From the NCBI GenBank assembly GCA_946481355.1, contig CAMLNH010000147.1, positions 1-7,016 of the forward strand: a stretch of 7,016 bases of DNA, given 5' to 3'. Origin of the DNA: an uncultured Curvibacter sp. Its GTDB lineage: Bacteria; Pseudomonadota; Gammaproteobacteria; Burkholderiales; Burkholderiaceae. This document shows positions 1-6,251 of the stretch, in pieces. Position 1 is the first letter of the stretch; each line of letters starts with the position of its first letter. The notes beneath the pieces are model-generated. The model was not told where the DNA came from and ran no database searches. It saw only the letters and a list, made by a program, of their open reading frames with translations. Made by a program: the position numbers and the translations under genes.

Positions 1-375
1 GACGCCTGGAACAAGGGCACGCACGGCAAGAGCGGTCTGATCGACAAGGTCAAGGCCAGCACCATTGACGAAGAGCAGGCGCAGGCCGAGCTTCTGGCCT
101 TCATTGGCAAATACGTACCGAAGAACGGTTCTCCCATGTGCGGCAACAGCATCGGGCAGGACCGCCGCTTCCTGGTCAAGTACATGCCCAGGCTGGAGGC
201 CTACTTCCACTACCGCAACCTCGACGTGAGCACCATCAAGGAGCTGGCCAAGCGCTGGAAGCCTGCGGTCTACGACAGTTTCAAGAAACACCAGAAGCAC
301 ACGGCGCTGGCCGATGTGCACGAGTCCATTGACGAACTGGTGCACTACCGCGAGCACTTTCTCCGACTGGGCTGA
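1..375 (+). CDS. orn: Oligoribonuclease, C-terminal part (5' end outside window)
   Basis: This is the last 124 codons of Orn, the 3'-to-5' exoribonuclease that degrades 2-5 nt RNA fragments (including pGpG) to mononucleotides in the cytoplasm. The reading frame is open from base 1, so the gene starts upstream of the window. Visible landmarks are DAWN at the fragment start, [12 protein letters not shown] (the third acidic residue of the DEDDh active site is the Asp of GQD), [19 protein letters not shown], and ELAKRWKP. The terminal HTALAD fits the HxAxxD motif and supplies the catalytic His and last Asp. The end, YREHFLRLG, matches the usual Orn C terminus. By family knowledge the whole protein is about 180-190 residues, so roughly one third is missing; the first catalytic D-x-E lies in that part. 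The gene ends in a strong terminator and converges on pit. Nothing looks broken. Confidence 0.97.
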   Translation, partial: DAWNKGTHGKSGLIDKVKASTIDEEQAQAELLAFIGKYVPKNGSPMCGNSIGQDRRFLVKYMPRLEAYFHYRNLDVSTIKELAKRWKPAVYDSFKKHQKHTALADVHESIDELVHYREHFLRLG

Positions 376-381
376 CCATCG

Positions 382-417
382 ACAACAAAAAAAGGGCCAA
401 AGGCCCTTTTTTGTTGT
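382..417. terminator. Bidirectional intrinsic terminator between orn and pit
   Basis: A hairpin with stem GGGCC/GGCCC (394-398 with 402-406) and loop AAA is flanked by a run of seven A on the left and six T on the right. The outer ACAAC/GTTGT bases can also pair, giving a nearly continuous stem of about 16 pairs. Read rightward, the GC stem is followed by TTTTTTG; read leftward, the A run becomes a U run. It therefore fits termination of both orn (stop 373-375) and the convergent pit (stop 441-443). Confidence 0.9.
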
Positions 418-440
418 GTGCCATCAGGTTCCGAACGGGC

Positions 441-1451
441 TCAGAACACGGTGAGGCTGAACCAGTAGGCCACCGCCGCTACGAACGCTGATGCGGGAAT
501 CGTCAGCACCCAGGCCCAGACGATGTTGCCCGCCACGCCCCAGCGGACTGCGCTGGCACGCTGCACCGAGCCCACGCCCACGATGGCGCCAGTGATGGTG
601 TGTGTGGTCGATACGGGGATGCCCAGTGCCGTTGCTAGGAAGAGCGTCATCGCGCCACCGGTTTCAGCGCAGAAACCGCCCACCGGCTTGAGTTTGGTGA
701 TCTTCTGGCCCATGGTGCGCACGATGCGCCAGCCGCCGAACATGGTGCCCAGACCGATGGCCGCGTAGCACGACACGATGGTCCAGGTCGGGGGCGACTT
801 GTCGGCGGAGGATGCGTAGCCGGTGGCGATCAGCAGCATCCAGATGATGCCGATGGTCTTCTGCGCGTCGTTGCCACCGTGGCCGAGGCTGTAGGCGCCG
901 GCCGAGACCAGTTGCAGCCGCCGGAACCAGCCGTCGACCTTGAGCGGCCGCGTGCGGCGGAACACCCAGGCCACCAGAACCATCATCAGCGAGCCCAGGA
1001 TGAAGCCGAGCAGCGGCGAGACAAAGATGAAGGCCACCGTGCGCAGAACGCCGGTAGCAATCAGCGCGCCCGCGCCGGCCTTGGCGATCACGGCGCCGAC
1101 GATGCCGCCGATCAGGGCGTGCGAGGAGCTGCTGGGAATACCGTAGTACCAGGTGATCAGGTTCCAGGTGATGGCCCCGGTGAGGGCGCCGAACACCACG
1201 TGCGTGTCGATCACGGAGGGGTCGGCAATGCCCTTCCCGACGGTGGCCGCCACACTGAGCTTGAAAATGAAGATGGCGATGAAGTTGAAGAAGGCGGCGA
1301 ACACCACCGCCTGCCCGGGCTTGAGCACTCCGGTGGAAACGATGGTCGCGATCGAGTTGGCGGCATCATGAAACCCGTTCATGAAGTCGAAGATCAGCGC
1401 CAGCGCCACCAGCATGACCACGACCCAGAGGGCCGCCTGAACGGTCGTCAT
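441..1451 (-). CDS. pit: Low-affinity inorganic phosphate transporter, PiT family
   Basis: A 336-residue inner-membrane permease of the PiT family, which imports phosphate (as a metal-phosphate complex in the E. coli Pit model) with protons. The duplicated family signature is clear: GFHDAANSIAT at residues 26-36 in the first half and GHGGNDAQKTIGII at 190-203 in the second. Two further conserved re-entrant stretches are GIPSSSSHALIGG (104-116) and IPVSTTHTITGAIVGVG (278-294). About ten hydrophobic segments can be counted. The length suits the short bacterial Pit type, shorter than the roughly 500-residue E. coli PitA. ATG 1449-1451 is preceded by a purine-rich GGAAGGG about 7 nt upstream. Its start lies 16 nt after the DUF47 gene's stop, so the two should be co-transcribed. 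No defect seen; substrate is assigned from family and partner gene. Confidence 0.95.
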   Translation of the reverse strand: MTTVQAALWVVVMLVALALIFDFMNGFHDAANSIATIVSTGVLKPGQAVVFAAFFNFIAIFIFKLSVAATVGKGIADPSVIDTHVVFGALTGAITWNLITWYYGIPSSSSHALIGGIVGAVIAKAGAGALIATGVLRTVAFIFVSPLLGFILGSLMMVLVAWVFRRTRPLKVDGWFRRLQLVSAGAYSLGHGGNDAQKTIGIIWMLLIATGYASSADKSPPTWTIVSCYAAIGLGTMFGGWRIVRTMGQKITKLKPVGGFCAETGGAMTLFLATALGIPVSTTHTITGAIVGVGSVQRASAVRWGVAGNIVWAWVLTIPASAFVAAVAYWFSLTVF

Positions 1452-1467
1452 GGCAGGACCCTTCCGA

Positions 1468-2115
1468 TCAGGAGTTCTCGAGGACGATGCCCTCGATGAG
1501 GTTGGCGACGTCCTCGCACTTGTCGGTGATGGTTTCCAGCAGCTCGTAGATCGCCTTGAGCTTGATCACCTCGCGCACTTCCGGTTCCTCGCGGAACAGT
1601 TTGCTCATGGCTGAGCGCATGACACGGTCGGCGTCCGATTCGAGGCGGTCGATCTCTTCGCAGGTCTTGACCGCGGCTTCGGCGGTCTTGGGATCGTTGA
1701 CATCCTTGAGCAGGCTGATGGCGTGCTTGAGCCGTTCGCAGCACTTGACGCTCAGGTCGGTCAGCCGCGAGATCTCATCGGTCATGTGCCGCACGTCGTA
1801 CAGCGCCATGGTCTCGGCCGAGTCCTGGATCAGGTCGGCCACGTCGTCCATGGTGTTGATCAGCGAGTGGATCTGCTCGCGGTCGATCGGGGTGATGAAG
1901 GTGGTGTGCAGCAGGCGGTTCACCTCGTGGGTGATGCGGTCGGCCGCGCGTTCGGCGTGGTCCACCTCCTGGTTGTACTTGTCTCTCAGGAGCGGGTCGC
2001 TGTAGTGAGCCACCAACTGCGAGAAGGCTTGTGCGGCCTTGACGATCTGTTCGGCGTGCTGGTTGAACAGCTCAAAAAAATTGCCCTCTTTGGGCAACAG
2101 CTTGCCAAAAAACAT
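1468..2115 (-). CDS. PhoU-like DUF47 protein, Pit accessory protein
   Basis: A 215-residue soluble, almost entirely helical protein of the DUF47 / PhoU-like family. Its N terminus, MFFGKLLPKEGNFFELFNQH, is typical of that family. Acidic E-xxx-D motifs of the PhoU fold are visible, such as ERAAD (residues 55-59) and ESDAD (159-163). Related acidic helices, DDVADLIQD (90-98) and CEDVANLIEGI (200-210), occur near the middle and end. By family knowledge such proteins are encoded next to pit (orfA-pit of Sinorhizobium meliloti; Pit accessory protein in other bacteria) and modulate transport through Pit; the exact mechanism is unsettled. ATG 2113-2115 has GGAG about 6 nt upstream. It is the first gene of the two-gene operon, with pit beginning 16 nt beyond its stop. 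A PHO-box-like repeat lies only 20 bp upstream of the start codon. Confidence 0.92.
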   Translation of the reverse strand: MFFGKLLPKEGNFFELFNQHAEQIVKAAQAFSQLVAHYSDPLLRDKYNQEVDHAERAADRITHEVNRLLHTTFITPIDREQIHSLINTMDDVADLIQDSAETMALYDVRHMTDEISRLTDLSVKCCERLKHAISLLKDVNDPKTAEAAVKTCEEIDRLESDADRVMRSAMSKLFREEPEVREVIKLKAIYELLETITDKCEDVANLIEGIVLENS

Positions 2116-2135
2116 GGCGTCTCCGGTGGTGGAAT

Positions 2136-2153
2136 GTGAAAGTAATGTGACGT
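2136..2153 (-). promoter_or_regulatory. PHO-box-like direct repeat upstream of DUF47-pit
   Basis: Read on the minus strand the site is ACGTCAC-ATTA-CTTTCAC, two 7-mers separated by 4 A/T bases. This is the 7+4+7 layout of a PhoB box (consensus CTGTCAT repeated at 11 bp). The second half matches CTGTCAC at 6 of 7 positions, the first matches at 4 of 7 including the GTCA core. On the plus strand the repeat also appears as two exact copies of AATGTGA starting at 2133 and 2144, an 11-bp period. The gene downstream is a phosphate-transport operon, which supports the reading. The match is imperfect, so PhoB binding is inferred. Confidence 0.5.
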
Positions 2154-2172
2154 TGGAGCGTCGAATCGATGG

Positions 2173-2178
2173 ATTTTA
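2173..2178 (-). promoter_or_regulatory. Candidate -10 element for DUF47-pit operon
   Basis: Minus-strand TAAAAT matches TATAAT at 5 of 6 positions. It would place the transcription start near 2166, about 50 nt before the DUF47 start codon. No good -35 hexamer is seen at 16-18 bp (CCATCG at 17 bp is poor), so the promoter may be weak, activator-dependent or misassigned. If it is right, the PHO-box-like repeat lies downstream of the start point. Confidence 0.25.
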
Positions 2179-2242
2179 GCCGTCGGGACTTTTCGCGATG
2201 GCAGGGCTCAGTCCGCGCTGTCCGATGGCGAGTTCGGAAAAC

Positions 2243-2271
2243 TTGGGGGAAACCCGGATTCATGCCATAAT
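2243..2271 (+). promoter_or_regulatory. Candidate sigma70 promoter for the DEAD-box helicase
   Basis: TTGGGG (2243-2248, 3 of 6 to TTGACA) is followed after exactly 17 bp by CATAAT (2266-2271, 5 of 6 to TATAAT). TGC directly before the -10 gives an extended -10 (TGn). Transcription would start near 2278, leaving a leader of about 280 nt before the helicase ATG. It is the best-looking rightward promoter in the gap; it lies about 65-70 bp from the leftward candidate -10. Confidence 0.45.
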
Positions 2272-2277
2272 TGCGGG

Positions 2278-2556
2278 CTGCCCTTCGACAAGAGGGGCGG
2301 ATTTGTGCATCTGCCTCACACAAGAGGCCTCCCGAATGCCCGCGAGTATCGTCAGACGACGCTACAGGCCGGACACGGAAGAGGCCACTCGCTGAGCACG
2401 CCGGGAACCCTTCCGGCCTGTCCCCGCGCGGTACCGTTTGTGGTTGATGTTTTGTAACCACGAACGGACCAGACGCCAGCGGGTCCCGGCCAGCGGCCGG
2501 CGCTTCCCCATGGACCTGTTTTGTTCAATGACGCCCGTTGTGGCGCCAGGACGAAC
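2278..2556 (+). promoter_or_regulatory. Long hairpin-rich 5' leader of the helicase mRNA
   Basis: Five hairpins can be drawn between the candidate start point and the helicase ATG. These are 2280-2286/2292-2298 (7 bp, loop of 5, one U-G pair), 2313-2317/2324-2328 (5 bp), and 2364-2373/2412-2421 (10 perfect bp with a 38-nt loop). The other two are 2434-2445/2456-2467 (12 bp with one U-G pair, extended by 2430-2432/2468-2470 across a bulged A) and 2486-2491/2495-2500 (6 bp, loop AGC). Both wobble pairs are U-G on the plus strand and would be A-C mismatches on the minus strand, which favours a plus-strand RNA. None is followed by a U tract, so they do not look like intrinsic terminators. No known riboswitch class was recognised. 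The helicase ribosome-binding site AGGACG lies at 2548-2553. Confidence 0.45.
2336..2395 (+). CDS. Possible 19-residue leader peptide (uORF)
   Basis: ATG at 2336 opens a 19-codon frame ending in TGA at 2393-2395 and encoding MPASIVRRRYRPDTEEATR, with a basic RRRYR block. AAGAGG at 2322-2327 lies 8 nt upstream and could serve as ribosome-binding site, although it also falls in the right arm of a small hairpin. The left arm of the large 2364-2373/2412-2421 hairpin is inside this frame and the right arm is beyond the stop, so translation could affect folding. The frame stays open upstream to 2198, so a chance ORF is quite possible. No family is recognised. Confidence 0.2.
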   Translation: MPASIVRRRYRPDTEEATR

Positions 2557-4284
2557 ATGAGCGACGCTTTTGAAGATCGCGGCGAATTCACGCCCGAAAT
2601 TTCCTCCAACGAACTGCTGGCCGATGCGCCCGTGGCCACAGAACCCAATGCCTTCGAGTTGCTGGGGCTGGCCCCGGAACTCGTCCGGGCGGTGGCCGAT
2701 CTGGGCTACACCCAGCCTACTCAGGTGCAGTCGATGGTCATTCCCAAAGCCATCCGCCAGGAGCACCAGGCCGACGAGCGCTATGCCGACCTGATGGTTT
2801 CCAGCCAGACAGGCAGCGGCAAGACCGCGGCTTTCCTGCTGCCGGTGCTGCACACCCTGCTCAAGCAGCAGGAGGCGCAAGCCGAGGCCGAGCGGCTGGC
2901 CTTCGAGAAAGAAACCGCCGAGGCGCTGGCCGCCGGCAAACCCGCGCCCAAGCGTGCCAAGCGCAAGGACCCCACCAACCCTCGCAACTTCAAGGCCGCC
3001 ACACCCGGCGCGCTGGTGCTGTGCCCGACGCGCGAACTTGCGCAGCAGGTGGCGCACGATGCCATCGACCTGGTGCGCCACTGCCGTGGTCTGCGCATCG
3101 CCAACGTGGTGGGCGGCATGCCGTACCAGTTGCAGATCGCCCGGCTGCAGAACGCCGATCTCGTGGTGGCCACGCCGGGCCGTCTGCTTGACCTGCAGCG
3201 ATCGCAGCAGCTCAAGCTGGATCAGGTGCAGTTCCTGGTGGTCGACGAGGCCGATCGCATGCTGGATCTGGGCTTCTCGGACGACCTAGCTGAGGTCAAC
3301 CAGCTCACCAGCCAGCGCGATCAGACCATGATGTTCTCTGCCACCTTCGCGCCGCGCATCCAGCAACTGGCCCTGCGCGTGATGCACGACGGTGGCAAGC
3401 ACGTGCAGAAGGTGCAGATCGACAGCCCGCAGGAGAAGCACGCCAACATCAAGCAGGTGCTGTTCTGGGCCGACAACGCCGAGCACAAGCGCAAGCTGCT
3501 CGACCACTGGCTGCGCGACGCTTCGATCAACCAGGCGGTGGTGTTCTGCAGCACGCAGGTGGAGTGCGACGGCCTGGCCACTGATCTTCAGCAGACCGGC
3601 TTCCATGCGGTCGCCCTGCACGGTGCCCTGAGCCAGGGGCTGCGCAACCGGCGCCTGATGGCCCTGCGCAGCGGACAGGTGCAGATCCTGGTGGCCACCG
3701 ACGTCGCCGCCCGCGGCATCGACGTGCCCACCATCACGCACGTGTTCAATTTCGGTCTGCCGATGAAGGCGGAGGACTACACGCACCGCATCGGCCGTAC
3801 CGGCCGTGCCGGACGCGATGGTTTGGCCGTCACCTTTGCCGAGTTCCGCGACCGTCGCAAGATTGGTGACATCGAGGCCTACACCCGCCAGCGCATTGCT
3901 GTGGAGGTGGTGCCCGGTCTGGAGCCGCGCCAGCGCCCGCCGCAGCCCGAGTTCAACAGCGGCCGCGGTCGCCCGGGTGGTGGCCGTCCGGGCAACGACC
4001 GCTTCCAGCGTCCCTCGGGTGATCGCTTTGGTGGTGACCGTTTCGGTGGCGACCGCCGCACGGCACCGCGCGGTCCCCGCGTCGAAGGGCGCTTTGACGC
4101 ACCTCGCTTCGAAGGCAGGGACGCCGCGCCGCGCGGCGATGTGCGTTTCGACAGCCGTCCGGACCAGCGTCGCGATCACGCGCCCGCACGTGGCTTCGGC
4201 AAGCCGCAGGGTGGGGCAGGGAACTGGGGTCGCGGGGACGCCGGTGCGTCCCGCCCGGCCGGTCCGCGTCGCCAGCCGCGCTGA
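2557..4284 (+). CDS. DEAD-box ATP-dependent RNA helicase, RhlE-like
   Basis: A 575-residue cytoplasmic DEAD-box helicase that unwinds short RNA duplexes using ATP; the family serves in ribosome assembly, mRNA turnover and cold adaptation. Motifs run in order: Q motif with Phe33 and PTQVQ (54-58), motif I SQTGSGKT (83-90, Lys89), Ia PTRELAQQ (157-164), Ib TPGRLLDL (206-213), and II DEAD (230-233). They continue with III SAT (261-263), IV VVFCSTQ (328-334), V ATDVAARGIDVP (380-391) and VI HRIGRTGRAGR (410-420). Residues 104-147 form an extra charged Ala/Glu/Lys segment between I and Ia, and residues 458-575 a disordered Arg/Gly/Asp-rich tail with GGDRF repeats. ATG 2557 is chosen because AGGACG lies a few nt upstream; an in-frame TTG at 2521 lacks such a site. 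The gene has its own structured leader. RhlE is the likeliest subfamily, but the insertion makes the symbol uncertain. Confidence 0.95.
   Translation: MSDAFEDRGEFTPEISSNELLADAPVATEPNAFELLGLAPELVRAVADLGYTQPTQVQSMVIPKAIRQEHQADERYADLMVSSQTGSGKTAAFLLPVLHTLLKQQEAQAEAERLAFEKETAEALAAGKPAPKRAKRKDPTNPRNFKAATPGALVLCPTRELAQQVAHDAIDLVRHCRGLRIANVVGGMPYQLQIARLQNADLVVATPGRLLDLQRSQQLKLDQVQFLVVDEADRMLDLGFSDDLAEVNQLTSQRDQTMMFSATFAPRIQQLALRVMHDGGKHVQKVQIDSPQEKHANIKQVLFWADNAEHKRKLLDHWLRDASINQAVVFCSTQVECDGLATDLQQTGFHAVALHGALSQGLRNRRLMALRSGQVQILVATDVAARGIDVPTITHVFNFGLPMKAEDYTHRIGRTGRAGRDGLAVTFAEFRDRRKIGDIEAYTRQRIAVEVVPGLEPRQRPPQPEFNSGRGRPGGGRPGNDRFQRPSGDRFGGDRFGGDRRTAPRGPRVEGRFDAPRFEGRDAAPRGDVRFDSRPDQRRDHAPARGFGKPQGGAGNWGRGDAGASRPAGPRRQPR
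4018..4056 (+). repeat. GGDRF tandem repeat in the helicase tail
   Basis: Three successive GDR-F/GGDR units (helicase residues 488-500) are encoded by related but not identical 12-15 bp blocks of the form GGTGATCGCTTT. They belong to the low-complexity Arg/Gly-rich tail, which in DEAD-box proteins commonly binds RNA non-specifically. Synonymous differences between units suggest selection on the peptide, not fresh slippage. Confidence 0.6.
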
Positions 4285-4298
4285 CCGCGGTCAGCGCG
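4277..4298. terminator. Perfect 22-bp palindrome across two convergent stop codons
   Basis: Bases 4277-4298 read the same on both strands: 9-bp arms CGCGCTGAC/GTCAGCGCG around a CGCG centre. The helicase stop TGA (4282-4284) is in the left arm and the complement of the acyltransferase stop (4291-4293) in the right. As RNA it folds into a strong stem. Rightward it is followed by TTCTGTTG, a poor U tract; leftward there is no U tract. It is the only terminator-like structure between the two genes, so it may work weakly or through Rho, or mainly protect the mRNA ends. Confidence 0.45.
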
Positions 4299-6222
4299 TT
4301 CTGTTGAAGATCAGCGGCGCCAGCTGCTCGATGTAGAAGGCCGCGGCACCTGTCGACAGGTGTCCGTAGTCGTAGGACAGCGGCTGCGTCGCGTCCTCGG
4401 ACAAGCGCGTGAGGCAACCCTGGGCATTGCAGAAAAAGTCCATCCCCGAGATGAACTCGATGCCCATCTTGCGGGCACGGTCGCGCATGATGTCCGTCGC
4501 CCTGCGCACCTCCGGGTCCAGAAACGTCTCACCCAGCCTCAGGGGCGGACGGGTCTGCACGGGGCCTTTCTTCCACTCCTCCAGCAGGATCTGTGGCAGG
4601 TGCTTCTTCCAGTAGGGAACGGCGCCCAGCAGGATGATGCGGGACACGCCCGCCTGTCTGATCTGCTCCACAGTGGCTTCGAGATTGCGCAGGTCGTAGC
4701 GCTTGTTGTGCCACCACGCGTAGAGGATCACGACGTCGGGCCGGGTGTCCCGGATCGCCTGGATGTTGGCCTCGTTCAGGCTTCTGCACAGCGGCCGGGG
4801 CTCGATGCCGAGCACAGGGGGGCAGATGGCGGCGGTGCGCTCTGCGAAACCAAACTCGTAGCGCCCCGCTTCTTGCAGTGACCTGAAACCCGGGTACAGC
4901 GACCCTGCGTGCGAGTCCCCCCAGAGGAAGACCAGTGGCCGTTTCTGTTCGATGCAGAACGGCTTGTAGTGGGACGCGGGCAGGCGGTAGTCCAGCATGC
5001 AGTCCTTGTCACGCCAGCCCTGGATGACGGCCGAGCGCCCCCCCGTGGACTGAAGATGGCGCACCAGTTCGGGCAGGCGCTGTTCGAACCCGTTGTGGCG
5101 CTGAATGCCCCATCCGGCAGCAGCGACCAAGCCGATGGCAACACAAAGGGCTGCGGTGGTCACCGTGCCGTTCAAGCGCCCGGAGCGGCTCGGCTTTTCG
5201 AAGAGCCGGCAGGTGGTCCACGCGAGCACCAAGGCCAGTGCCACCCATATCAACGGCTGTTCCCCGCCCGTCTCGCCCACGGCCTTGACGTGGGCGAACG
5301 AGAGCAGCGGCCAGTGCCAAAGGTACAGCGGATAGCCGATGAGGCCGACCCACACCAGGGGCCGGCTCGACAACACGCGCCGGTTGAGCCAAGCCGAGGG
5401 GCCGCTCGCGATCAGCAGCGCGGCGCCCAGGGTGGGCAGCAGGGCCCACCAGCTGGGGAATGTCTTCTCCGGAGTGGTGGTCACCAGCGCCACGGTCAGC
5501 AGGGCAGCACCGATCCAGGCGAGTGCATTGGGGCGCCCGCCGGTGTCTTTTACCCGCATCGTGGCCAGCAGGCCCCCTGCCAGGAACTCACAGGACCGGG
5601 GCGCCGGGTTGTAGAGTGCCGCCGTGGTCTGTGCCTGTGCCAGATGCAGGTTCAGCAGGAAGGACAGCAGCAGCCAGCCGGCGGTCCAGCGCATGAAGTT
5701 CAGACGCCAGCGGTGCATCGCACCCAGGGCAAGGGGCCAGAGCAGGCAGAGCTGCACACCGATGGCCAGTGGCCAGAGATGCTGCAGTGGCTTGCCGGCG
5801 GACGCGGCATCCAATGGCGTCGCCCCGCTCAACAAGGCGAAGTTGGACACGAAGAGGCTGCCTGCCATGGCCTGCTGGCCCAGCTGCCGGTAGTCGGCCG
5901 GCTGCAGCAGGAACCAGCCAGCCACCAGCACGGCAGCCAGCACCAGCAGAAGCGAAGGAACGATGCGCCTGATGCCCTGCGCAAAGAAGCCGGCATAACT
6001 GAGTGCCTGCGTCTGCAACCCCGACAGGGCGGCCGAGCTGACCAGGTAGCCGGTGATGACAAACAAGCCATCCAACCCGACAAAACCGCCTTTGAACTGG
6101 GCGGGGAAAGCGTGGTAGAGCACCACACACGCCACCGCAACCCCCATCAGGCCTTGGATGTCGGGGCGTGCGTCGGCAGACATGTGCTGGCGGTGCTGCG
6201 CCGGGTACGCGGTGAACGGCAC
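4291..6222 (-). CDS. Membrane acyltransferase-3 (OafA/YrhL type) with C-terminal SGNH domain
   Basis: A 643-residue two-part inner-membrane protein. Residues 20-375 form an acyltransferase-3 domain of about ten to eleven membrane helices: RPDIQGL (19-25), LYHAFP with His37, GGFVGLDGLFVITGYL (45-60), RRIVPS (85-90), GYPLYLWHWPL (296-306) and CRLFEKPSR (338-346). Residues 400-643 form a periplasmic SGNH domain with GDSH (435-438, nucleophile Ser437) and a terminal DYGHLS (Asp618, His621). Family members O-acetylate LPS, capsule or peptidoglycan sugars, passing the acyl group across the membrane to the SGNH domain. Here the usual Arg of R-X10-H is Met26, the first arginines of the RRxxRRxxP stretch are Gln82-Gly83, and the VEEQFY element reads IGVQLC (154-159), so membrane-domain activity is doubtful. 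The GTG start at 6222 has no clear ribosome-binding site; ATG 6183 (MSADARPD) is an equally good start. It follows the SAF oxidoreductase by 29 nt. Confidence 0.9.
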   Translation of the reverse strand: MPFTAYPAQHRQHMSADARPDIQGLMGVAVACVVLYHAFPAQFKGGFVGLDGLFVITGYLVSSAALSGLQTQALSYAGFFAQGIRRIVPSLLLVLAAVLVAGWFLLQPADYRQLGQQAMAGSLFVSNFALLSGATPLDAASAGKPLQHLWPLAIGVQLCLLWPLALGAMHRWRLNFMRWTAGWLLLSFLLNLHLAQAQTTAALYNPAPRSCEFLAGGLLATMRVKDTGGRPNALAWIGAALLTVALVTTTPEKTFPSWWALLPTLGAALLIASGPSAWLNRRVLSSRPLVWVGLIGYPLYLWHWPLLSFAHVKAVGETGGEQPLIWVALALVLAWTTCRLFEKPSRSGRLNGTVTTAALCVAIGLVAAAGWGIQRHNGFEQRLPELVRHLQSTGGRSAVIQGWRDKDCMLDYRLPASHYKPFCIEQKRPLVFLWGDSHAGSLYPGFRSLQEAGRYEFGFAERTAAICPPVLGIEPRPLCRSLNEANIQAIRDTRPDVVILYAWWHNKRYDLRNLEATVEQIRQAGVSRIILLGAVPYWKKHLPQILLEEWKKGPVQTRPPLRLGETFLDPEVRRATDIMRDRARKMGIEFISGMDFFCNAQGCLTRLSEDATQPLSYDYGHLSTGAAAFYIEQLAPLIFNRTR

Positions 6223-6251
6223 CGGGGCTCAGAGACCCGGGCGCCCGGTGA

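Noticed and set aside
879..1499. 206-codon plus-strand frame opposite pit
   Set aside because: The His/Gly/Asp/Arg-rich translation is typical of a shadow frame; pit on the other strand has unmistakable family signatures.
2198..2395. 65-codon plus-strand frame spanning the helicase promoter region
   Set aside because: It starts upstream of the candidate promoter and has no good ribosome-binding site. Only its last 19 codons are kept as a possible leader ORF.
2430..2470. Large hairpin as an intrinsic terminator
   Set aside because: The T-rich stretch is in the loop (2450-2453), not after the stem; the stem is followed by AGACGCC, so it does not fit termination.
2521..2556. TTG start adding 12 residues to the helicase
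   Set aside because: There is no Shine-Dalgarno before it, whereas ATG 2557 has AGGACG at the right distance and gives a normal N terminus (MSDAFEDRG).
2362..3081. 239-codon minus-strand frame over the helicase start and leader
   Set aside because: No family features, and it runs antisense through the Q motif and motif I. It would also compete with the leader structures, which are wobble-paired on the other strand.
3286..4179. 297-codon minus-strand open frame opposite the helicase
   Set aside because: Composition is low-complexity Ala/Val/Leu/His/Arg, no motif is seen, and the plus-strand helicase explains the region completely.
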